Origin: Pollenia angustigena
Taxonomy: Eukaryota; Arthropoda; Insecta; Diptera; Polleniidae
Reading direction: 5' to 3'
DNA length: 64,000 nt
Assembly (NCBI GenBank): GCA_930367215.1
Contig: OV884058.1
Span: forward strand, 172,466,478-172,530,477
In this document: positions 56,433 through 64,000 of the stretch, piece by piece
Layout: every line of letters starts with the position of its first letter
Position numbering within the stretch: position 1 is the first letter of the stretch
The notes under the pieces: model-generated
The model's input: the letters and a program-made list of their open reading frames with translations, nothing else
Told to the model about the DNA's origin: nothing
Database searches by the model: none
Translations under genes and position numbers: made by a program

Positions 56433-59166
56433 TTTTTTATTTTTTTTTTTATTTATTTAATAGATATATTATACATATTTTACAAAAATTAAACTAAATT
56501 TATTTACAAAATTCATTTGACTATAGATAAATATCTATAACTGGCTTAACTTTGTAGTTGTGAGCCAGGATGGCAAAATAATTGCTGTTAAAATACATGA
56601 GAAAAATAATTAAAAAGAACTATATTACACAAATGTTATTATTTTAGGGTATCATCTAAAGCTATACAAATTCATGAAGTAACAGTTTTCTGTATTTTAA
56701 ACCGGAGTCTAAATAATTCACAAGACTTTTAAAATTACAGGACTGACCATTAAGGATGCTTAAGACTTCTGATAAGTTTAGGATTTTTTTGTTGAAGTAT
56801 TTACGTCTGTATCCGTTAAAGATAGGACAAATGCCAATAAAATGAAGTGTGTTTTCTGTAGCATCGAGGTTACAAAGTGTGCATAAACCGACCGTTGTAC
56901 TTCTGAAAGGTCTAGAATTTATGTCCAGCAGACCTCCTCTTGCTCTAATTAGGATACTTATAGCACGAGATGATAGATTAGAGATAGCAGTTTGCAATGG
57001 AGAGTAATTTAACTGTGAGTATAAGTCGTGGAATTGAGAATTTCTTGCTGCAGTGATTAAGTCTTGCTTTTCATAGGAAACAACGAGGGGAAGAATTGAC
57101 TTGCAGTGTTTGCTGAGTATATCGGAAGTATTTGCCGGAACAAAGTTTATTTTACTACACAAATTCGTCCAATCTTCAGCCCAAAAAGTATGTTTATCAA
57201 TTATTTTTTCCGCAAGTTGGCGAGGTAATCTACTAAAAGGCATATTCAGTACTTTGTTTAAATAATTAAAATGCAGATTTAATGTATCGACATATAAAGA
57301 GTTTAATCCGGTTTCTAATAATAGCATGTAGTTTGGGGTATTGATAGGTAAATTTAACATTTTTTTAATGAAAAAACGAAGCAGTTTTTTAACTATGTCG
57401 TATTTTTTGTAGCCCCATATTTGGGCACCGTAAAACATAAAAGAACGCGAAGCAGCACTAAAGATTTTAAGTTTATTTGTATTAGATATTTTTGGGTGGT
57501 TTATGTATTTAGACCACGAAGAACACAAAGCCATTTTTGATGTGGATAATTTGCTTGATAAATGATTATTAAATGATAAATTGTAACTGAGTTCAATTCC
57601 AAGATACTTATATGAATTTACAATTTCCACCACATTTTCTCCAAAAGTCCAGGTTAGGGTTTCGGGTAACCTTGTTCCGCTGCGAAAAACGACTATTTTG
57701 GATTTTGTCAGATTGACTTTTAGATGCCATAAGTTACAGTACACGTAAAGAGAGTCAATCATAGTCTGCAGACCACGCGGCGAGTCAGAAAGTATGACAA
57801 TGTCGTCAGCATAAAGCAAAATTTTTATCTCGATGTTGTCAACACTTATTCCACCAGGGAGTATATCGGCAAGGTCATTTAAGTATAGCGCAAACAGTAT
57901 TGGGCTTAATATGCACCCTTGCTTGACACCCAGCTTAACATCAAAGGAATCAGAGAACGTATTTCCAAACAATATCTTGCTAGTAGTCTTATCATATGAG
58001 TGCTGAAGTAATCTTATTAATTTTGAGGACAATCCCATACAAGATAATTTGTAAAACAAAGAATTCCTGGGAATCGAATCAAATGCGCATGAAAAATCGA
58101 CGAAGAACGCATAGGTATATTTGCCATTTAATTTGTTTAAATGAACAATATTGATAAGGTTGAAAATATTGTCGATGGTAGAATATTGCTTCCTGAAACC
58201 CGCTTGGTATTCATTTAAAATATTGTTTTTATTGATCCAATCGGTAATACGGCTCAAAAGGATGCTGTTGAAGATTTTGCATAAAGTATCTATTAAAGAT
58301 AATCCACGGTAGTTAGAGGGACAGTTAGGATCTCCTTTTTTTAATAATGGGATGAGAACTGCAGTTTTGAAAGTAGACGGTATATTTTCTTTAAGAAATA
58401 TAACATTTAGAACATATAGCACCTCTTTAATAAAATTAACTGGAGCATATTTATAAAACTCGTAACTAATGCCATCCGAGCCAGGAGATTTGTTGTCTTT
58501 TAAGCCTTTTAAAACCGAAAAGAGTTCACATAGTTCAATTGGAGAATCAAGAAAGGCATCCGTGTTGTAAGGCATGCACCAGTGAAACGTACTTATGGAA
58601 TTAGAACTTTGTAATATATTTCTAAAGTGTTGTAGAAAATCGTCAGCACACAAATCACCACGAATAGAATGAGGGCAAGATTTTAGATCATTAGATAATT
58701 TCCACCACTCTTTTCTGCTTCTTACTTTATTCAACTGATTAAGGTTAGTATTGTACAGCTGGATTTTACTATTTCGACACGTATTCAAATATTTGACTTT
58801 GGATGATATATATTTAAATTTGTTGGTATTTGTTTGGTTTCTGCGGTATTTTTTAAGATACTTTAACATATTTCTACGATGACGGGCACACTTCCAATTG
58901 AACCACCTTTGTTTGGGCTCAAAACAACATTTGTGTCTAGTTTTGACGGTAGCGTGTAAAATTTTGTTTTTAATACCTGATACCAGTGCATCTACAGGAC
59001 TTTCTTGTTGTAAAGTAGAAGCACGGTAGAGCTGATTAAGATTTTCAGCATATTTAGCAGAATTAGTTTTACTCCAGTAGATTTTCTGTGGGCGTAAATC
59101 GGAATTAAATGTATTGTTGCTTATAGGGATGCTGATTTTGAAGTCTAGAGGCATATGGTCTGAATT
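56433..59166 (-). mobile_element. 5'-truncated LINE with target-site duplication
   Basis: It is bounded by an 18-bp direct repeat (56415-56432 and 59167-59184), with the T-rich 3' tail (poly A on the minus strand) at the left. The 5' end stops at codons QNSDHMPLDF, that is, at the last catalytic motif (SDH) of the endonuclease. The copy therefore lost ORF1 and nearly all the endonuclease during insertion, as LINEs often do. It keeps a complete RT frame. Confidence 0.85.
56662..59154 (-). CDS. LINE reverse transcriptase, 830-codon open frame (5'-truncated ORF2)
   Basis: The apparent ATG (59152-59154) is the Met of SDHMPLDF at the end of the endonuclease, so the frame is a truncated ORF2. RT blocks in order: LKDNKSPGSDGISYEFYK, NYRGLSLIDTLCKIFNSILL, YQAGFRKQYSTIDNIFNL, FFVDFSCAFDSIPRNSLF, VKQGCILSPILFALYLNDL and LLYADDIVILSD (YADD at 57802-57813, residue about 448). 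A C-terminal knuckle, CTLCNLDATENTLHFIGIC, lies near residue 770. No internal stop occurs in 830 codons, so the insertion is recent. It cannot move itself because the nicking domain is missing. The clade is uncertain (not Jockey; it uses YADD and not FADD). Confidence 0.88.
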   Translation of the reverse strand: MPLDFKISIPISNNTFNSDLRPQKIYWSKTNSAKYAENLNQLYRASTLQQESPVDALVSGIKNKILHATVKTRHKCCFEPKQRWFNWKCARHRRNMLKYLKKYRRNQTNTNKFKYISSKVKYLNTCRNSKIQLYNTNLNQLNKVRSRKEWWKLSNDLKSCPHSIRGDLCADDFLQHFRNILQSSNSISTFHWCMPYNTDAFLDSPIELCELFSVLKGLKDNKSPGSDGISYEFYKYAPVNFIKEVLYVLNVIFLKENIPSTFKTAVLIPLLKKGDPNCPSNYRGLSLIDTLCKIFNSILLSRITDWINKNNILNEYQAGFRKQYSTIDNIFNLINIVHLNKLNGKYTYAFFVDFSCAFDSIPRNSLFYKLSCMGLSSKLIRLLQHSYDKTTSKILFGNTFSDSFDVKLGVKQGCILSPILFALYLNDLADILPGGISVDNIEIKILLYADDIVILSDSPRGLQTMIDSLYVYCNLWHLKVNLTKSKIVVFRSGTRLPETLTWTFGENVVEIVNSYKYLGIELSYNLSFNNHLSSKLSTSKMALCSSWSKYINHPKISNTNKLKIFSAASRSFMFYGAQIWGYKKYDIVKKLLRFFIKKMLNLPINTPNYMLLLETGLNSLYVDTLNLHFNYLNKVLNMPFSRLPRQLAEKIIDKHTFWAEDWTNLCSKINFVPANTSDILSKHCKSILPLVVSYEKQDLITAARNSQFHDLYSQLNYSPLQTAISNLSSRAISILIRARGGLLDINSRPFRSTTVGLCTLCNLDATENTLHFIGICPIFNGYRRKYFNKKILNLSEVLSILNGQSCNFKSLVNYLDSGLKYRKLLLHEFV

Positions 59167-59184
59167 TTGGTTTTTTATTTCTTT
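59167..59184. repeat. Right target-site duplication of the LINE
   Basis: Exact copy of 56415-56432. The base after it (A) continues the pre-insertion sequence ATAATATTTTAG. Confidence 0.85.
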
Positions 59185-59539
59185 ATAATATTTTAGTTAT
59201 TTTTGAGATTTTTTTTTTAGAAACTACTTCAGCAACAATTTGTATGAAATTGTTTAAGACGTTTTTAATAATTTTATTTAGTTTTATAAGAAAATTTTAA
59301 CAAAATGTTCAAACAAATTATAATAAATACGTACTATTGTTCTGGGAAAAAATTGCAAACAGTTTCTTTTTTTAAAATGTGTGTGGTCGCGAAAAAATTT
59401 GTTGCTCTTGTTATTACCACCAGTGAACATGTTGCTGCCTGTTGTGAACGAAGCTTTAATTGTCAGAGAACGTAATTTACTTCCGTTTCGCTTGAAACTT
59501 TCTACCTTATTCTTAAAATCTTTCGCAAGCATTGGTAGA

Positions 59540-59710
59540 TATTAAAAGCTTGAGTTAATCTTTGTTGTAACAAGCCATATCTTTAATTCGTACAGCAATA
59601 CAGATTTAAAGCATGCATTTTATACTTTGTTCATCGGCGGGAGTTCGTTCCAGACGTTGTATAGCTGAAAGACACTTCTGGCCTTAGTTATTCGACTTTC
59701 CACATTTTCT
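59540..59710 (-). pseudogene. RTE-like LINE RT C-terminal remnant
   Basis: The minus strand reads ESRITKARSVFQLYNVWNEL, then NACFKSVLLYELKIWLVTTK then INSSF with two stops. It matches the RIxKARxAFxxLxxxWxS...NACVKSVLLYGCETWxVT block of RTE-like elements and lies directly C-terminal to the part preserved at 7518-7740. No continuous frame is left. Confidence 0.6.
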
Positions 59711-59719
59711 TAGGCGCAT

Positions 59720-60470
59720 CCATGAGGTGTTATGATGTGTCCCAAATATCATAATTTGGTGGGCTTTGAAAGTTGAACAAGTGGGGTTGCGAGGTACCTA
59801 CAGCACAGGTCGCAGGCCCACTTTTGCAGCTGTTGTACAAGCTTTTGCAAAACTTTACTTGTTATAACAAATTTTTTCAGGAACTTACCTTTGATAATAA
59901 AGTTAGATTTTTATAGAAAATCGTAAGAAAATTTGCTGTTTGAAGGTTAATATTTTGTAATAGAAAAAGATGGTCTTACCAACAAGTTAAACTGGGCTCA
60001 GTAATTTTATTCTGTTCTGTAATGAGTAGACCAAAAATGCCTTTTAAATTTAAATTTAGTTTAAGCTTTATGGACTTCTAAGTTAAAATAGTTTTAAACT
60101 TTATTGCAAACTGACCTAACTACACTCTATTTTTTTAAAGGAGAAGGCAACAAACGTAACAAAATTAATAATAATTAAGTGTTCTTGGAGTTTGAATTTC
60201 TTTAATAAAGTCCCATTTCTATCGTATGGGGTCTAAAAATTTGCGTCAACTTGTTGTTTAATTAAACGAACCACAATCCATTTGAAAATTTTGGGTTGTT
60301 ACGTCCGTTTGCATTTAAATTGATGATATGTTAGTTTGCGATTCTATTTGTAATTTCTATAATATTGATCCTAGACTATATGTCTAATCTGGGTCCTTAT
60401 GATGAACCAAGTTGATTTGTCCGCTAAAATGGGTTTTTCGAAGACTCCAGATGTGATGGGGCCAAGGTTG
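59720..60470. other. No gene recognised
   Basis: AT-rich with scattered phrases that may continue the decayed LINE. I cannot support a feature. Confidence 0.35.
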
Positions 60471-60479
60471 CTATACAAT

Positions 60480-61170
60480 TATATCACATATAGTCCCGAA
60501 TTGTTTGTTATTAGCTGAGATATGCGCAACTAGGCACGACTGCCTCTAATTTTACCCATAAATCCCTTGTTGTTGTTGTTGTTTTTTTATTTGTTGTATG
60601 TATATCTAGAGAACGCAGGAGCCAAAATTTTGCAAATTTGATACAAGCATCTTGGTTATCAATACACAATATCGGACAAAATGTGGGCGAGATTGTATAA
60701 GTGTTCTTGGCACTTCCCATTCAAAGACATTTTAGATAACTGGAGCCGTTCTCAAGGGTTAAAATTTCCAAATAAGGTACAATCTGCTTGTTTATAAATA
60801 GAAAACAACCCAAAAGTTCTGGGAAGGAATAAATAAATAGGCGTGGTACAAAACAGATTTATTTATATCTAAAGAACGGTAAGAGAAAAATTTTAAAAAT
60901 GTGGTCCACGTAGCTGGGCTATCAAAAAAATAAATCAGGATTGGAAAAGCGAGCGTGGCATCTCTTGTACAAATATATTATAGATTTCTGTATATCTGGA
61001 GAACGGCAAGAGCCAAAGTTTCCAAATTATGTACAAGGCTTTTGGTTATCATTAGACAACATTCGAAAAATCTGGGCGGGAATGTAGAAGTGGGCGTGCA
61101 CAAAAAGATTTATTTATATCTAAAGAGCGGTTTTTATATAATTTTCTGTTCTTATCGCACTATGGTAAAG
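60480..61170 (+). repeat. Diverged tandem repeat around AGAACGGCAAGAGCCAAA
   Basis: TATATCTAGAGAACGCAGGA (60601), TATCTAAAGAACGGTAAGAG (60867) and ATATCTGGAGAACGGCAAGA (60994) begin similar segments. These run through CCAAA...TTGGTTATCA, then ACAA, and GTGGGCGTG-like ends. The units are about 130-270 bp with deletions. This is typical decayed fly tandem sequence and is non-coding. Confidence 0.5.
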
Positions 61171-61199
61171 GGTCAATAAAATTCTGCATTTCCGAATAT

Positions 61200-63317
61200 G
61201 ACACTCATACCTGTTTTTTATTAAAGTTACGATTTAAAGTCCTGCTTAAATAACATTCCTCTTATGGTACCGTTCAAGGTAATGTTTCGATTTTACGTAT
61301 GAATGTGTATGTAAATGTGTTTAAGTCCATGTGAAAAAAGTGTTTGATAGAAGACAGCACATACTCGAATGTATACTTATGTGTATATTTATGTTGACAA
61401 TATGTTGTGTTTTATGCGTCATATAAATAAAGTATGTCAACATCTGTTAATGTGACATAAATCATGAAACTCATTTGTTAATTTATGTACCAAATCAAAA
61501 AAAAAAAAAAAAAAAGGATCTAAACATTCCAAGCACCAGCAGCCGAAATAGCTGTACAAATCATTTCAAATTGTAGGTAATAGAGTTTTGTTTTTAAGAA
61601 ATGTGATACACAGATGTCAGTTAAAATTTTAGAGTCCACTTTCTGTTGCTTAAGAAAAAGAGTCTGATTTCAACATGGAAAAAGGACCGAAAAATAAAAG
61701 AGTAGAAATGAGTTTTAAAGTTAAAAAAAAAAACATAAAAAACTCTTATTTTAATGGTAGAAATGAAAAGAGTGTGATAAAAAGAGATGTATGAAGAGAA
61801 TGTTAGCGAAAAGAAGTTTGCAGTATTTTGTTGTTGCATAAAATGCGAATGTATCCATTTGTTGGCTAATGCTAGAAAGAGTGCGCAAGGTCAGTAAGAG
61901 CAGAAATGCTTAAGCAATAACAATTTTTAAGGAGAAGAGCAGAAAACAGCTACAACAAAAAATTCTATTAACTAAATGCGTATAGAAAAGGGAAAAATAA
62001 CAGAAACGCGGTTAATATATTTATGATACTCAAATACTAACACTCACAAGCAAACAAAACATGGTTTTTCATCTTGTTCTTTAACTGTTTTATCCTTTAA
62101 CTATAAAACCGGAATCTGTGTGCATGTGTATCTGTGTGAGTGTAGTATATTGTGGATGATGTGTATTAAAAAAATATGTTTTCATATGTAGAATGTATGT
62201 AATTGAGTGTAAATATGACGCAGAATGTGAATTCAGTTGTTAAGTTGGTGCAGTATCAGTTGGACTTGTAAACTGAATAAGAACGGTTTGATTAAATTAA
62301 ACAAAAACAACACAAATTTAAGTAGAAATCCCCGTATTTTTCACTTATCTTCTATTATTGTTGTTGTTCTGCTTCATGTGGTGTATATAAATTGTAAAAA
62401 GTGAAAACCTAAGAAAATTTCTTAAGGAAAATACGTTTTTTGAATAAATAGAAAAGAAAAGAAAAGAAAAGCAGAAAATTTAAGAAGATTGTACTGAATT
62501 TGAAAGAGACTTAAATATTAAACTTAAAAATCTGAAATAAAGTGAGCTAAAATGTTTGTGTTATTAAATGATAAATAATAAGTGATGAAAATGAAAATTC
62601 CCAGAAAAATGTTTAATAATTCTTTTATGTAGTTATAAAAAATAAAAAAAAAAAAAAAATAATTAACTTTATTTTAACTAGTTGAAATTGTTTTTTTCTT
62701 GTATTAAAAACCAAAAAAAGAATTTAATTTTAAAAACCAGTAGTTAGCAAGTTTAATCCTTTACAACTAACCAAAATAAAACAATTAAACAAACAACCAA
62801 CCAACCCAAAAGGCAAAATAATCCATCCATTTTTATAATTGTATCTAATTGTTACATTTTCCTGAGTAATTTACCTCAACTAGAGCTGCTAATTGCATCC
62901 TTATTTTTGTGCTCTTGAGTTATTGTTTGTGTATTTTGTAAAGCCATAAATTGTATGCAAAAATAATATATATCTACAAAAACTAAAAGTAAAAAATAAC
63001 AAACACCTAAAAACAAAGAAAAAGAGATTTTATTTTTCGTTTTAACCAACGAAAAGTGTTGTATGGTTGCTAATTAGTTGTATACCTCCCTACACTTCAC
63101 TTATACTGCCACCATCTCTCACTAACACATAAACATCCAAACACATACACACACTCTTACACATTCAGACACACAAGTAGTTTTAAAGTATTTATATATA
63201 TATATAAAGAACAAACTCATCGACGTCATCGCAATCGCCATCGCCATCACCATCAACATCAACTTGAATATCACATCATTGTACGGATACGCCAGAGGCA
63301 ATAGACCATAAAGCAAT
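61200..63317 (+). other. No ORF; possible promoter/5' UTR of the gene starting at 63318
   Basis: It contains TG- and CA-rich stretches (61290-61420, 62110-62200, 63130-63180) and a CATCGCCATCACCATCAACA stretch just before the candidate start. This resembles long 5' UTRs of fly genes. No transposon motif was recognised. The assignment is an inference. Confidence 0.3.
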
Positions 63318-63354
63318 ATGCCTGACACCATCTCTGTTATAGATCATAAAAGAA
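63318..63354 (+). CDS. Candidate first coding exon of an unrecognised gene
   Basis: ATG preceded by GCAAT with an in-frame TAA at 63309-63311, then MPDTISVIDHKR plus one base, ending at the consensus donor GTAAGT (63355-63360). The gene would continue beyond the window. The peptide is too short to name. Confidence 0.38.
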
Positions 63355-63922
63355 GTAAGTCTAAGAATGTCATTGTCCTGATTTACATTTTTCCTATTAT
63401 TAATATAATTAATAAAATAGGTTAAACTTTTGTTTATTAAATCAAAATTTGATGAATAAATATACATGTCCAATCTACACTTAATTAAGAAGTACTTGTT
63501 CTTTTTTAATACATTTGGAAATAATTAAATCATCCCGTTAAGAATATATGGATGTAAATGCAAAGTAAAGTTTGAGTTTAATTTAGTGTTGTCAATTATT
63601 CGCCTTTCAACTTTGTTCGAATAATTCAAATAATTGTTTTTGTTCGTTCGATCAAACGATTAAATCTAAAAGATTATTCGATTAATCGATGAGAGTAACG
63701 AATAAAAAATATTATTATTACAAAAAATTTACGTTTTTTAAATTGATACCATTCCATTCATCTACAACTATCTTCTTTATTTTTAAATTGCTTGTCAAAT
63801 ATTTGTTTTATAAGAACATAAAATAAATACTACGAGTACTTAACACGGTTTTTGCTTACTAATTACAATCAGGGCTATGGCTTCAATATTTTTTAACTTT
63901 TCTACATTTTTTTTAAAGGGTG

Positions 63923-64000
63923 GTCCAACTATAATGCACGATGTTAATTGTGAGTCGCACTTTATTGTCAATTTTTTTGACAAACTTAATTTGACATTTC
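63923..64000 (+). mobile_element. Left end of a second mariner-type element, cut by the window
   Basis: GTCCAACTATAATGCACGAT then GTTAATTGTGAGTCGCACTT matches 51461-51540 at most positions, including the later TTGACATTTC. The transposase start should lie about 30 bp past the window edge. Confidence 0.65.

Noticed and set aside
56115..56492. 125-codon + strand ORF
   Set aside because: It runs through the right end of the 55372 MITE, the LINE target site and the oligo-T. It shows no family resemblance and has poly-F low complexity.

Overview
This window looks like AT-rich, repeat-dense euchromatin from a higher fly. The inferred source is a calyptrate such as a blow fly or a house-fly relative. 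Three things support this: one intron-split gene with insect-like splice sites, fly-type retrotransposons (Jockey, R1 and RTE-like), and several copies of a repeat end reading roughly AAGAAAGTATAGTCGGTCAA, which I associate with calyptrate genomes. The taxon is an inference and is not proven by the sequence. There are no bacterial operons, rRNA genes or CRISPR arrays.

The one gene I can reconstruct with confidence is a stomatin/MEC-2-family (SPFH/PHB, band 7) membrane protein on the + strand at 14780-24066. It has eight coding exons whose phases all match and encodes 292 residues. Its introns, especially the 5.3 kb intron 3 and the 2.3 kb intron 5, are filled with transposon debris, including an antisense mariner-type transposase remnant. 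Two further weak + strand gene traces are a 79-nt exon plus a possible 12-nt microexon at 33866-34035, and a likely first coding exon at 63318-63354.

Almost everything else is mobile DNA. Region by region: 1-2.5 kb, inverted-repeat elements and a decayed Jockey-like RT; 5.2-6.5 kb, an inverted-repeat element with a truncated foldback copy and a SINE; 7.5-8 kb, an RTE-like RT remnant; 10.3-14 kb, MITEs and a deleted piggyBac transposase; 14.8-24.1 kb, the stomatin gene; 25-28.4 kb, a short TIR element and decayed repeats; 28.4-32.8 kb, a near full-length but frameshifted Jockey-clade LINE on the - strand; 34.2-34.7 kb, an 11-bp minisatellite; 36-41.2 kb, a possible Helitron end, a PIF-like MITE, and a hAT-like element carrying a foldback element with 9-bp target duplications; 42-50 kb, more TIR elements and a 3.4 kb hAT-like composite; 51.5-53.7 kb, a mariner-type element broken by an R1-clade LINE; 56.4-59.2 kb, a 5'-truncated LINE with an intact 830-codon RT reading frame and an 18-bp target duplication; 60.5-61.2 kb, decayed tandem repeats; 62-63.4 kb, a possible 5' UTR and start exon. 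At 63923 a second mariner-type end runs off the window.

No clearly new multi-gene system is visible. The most informative structures are the nested insertions with intact target duplications, the related foldback elements, a tRNA-derived SINE family, and the unexplained exon pair beside the minisatellite.
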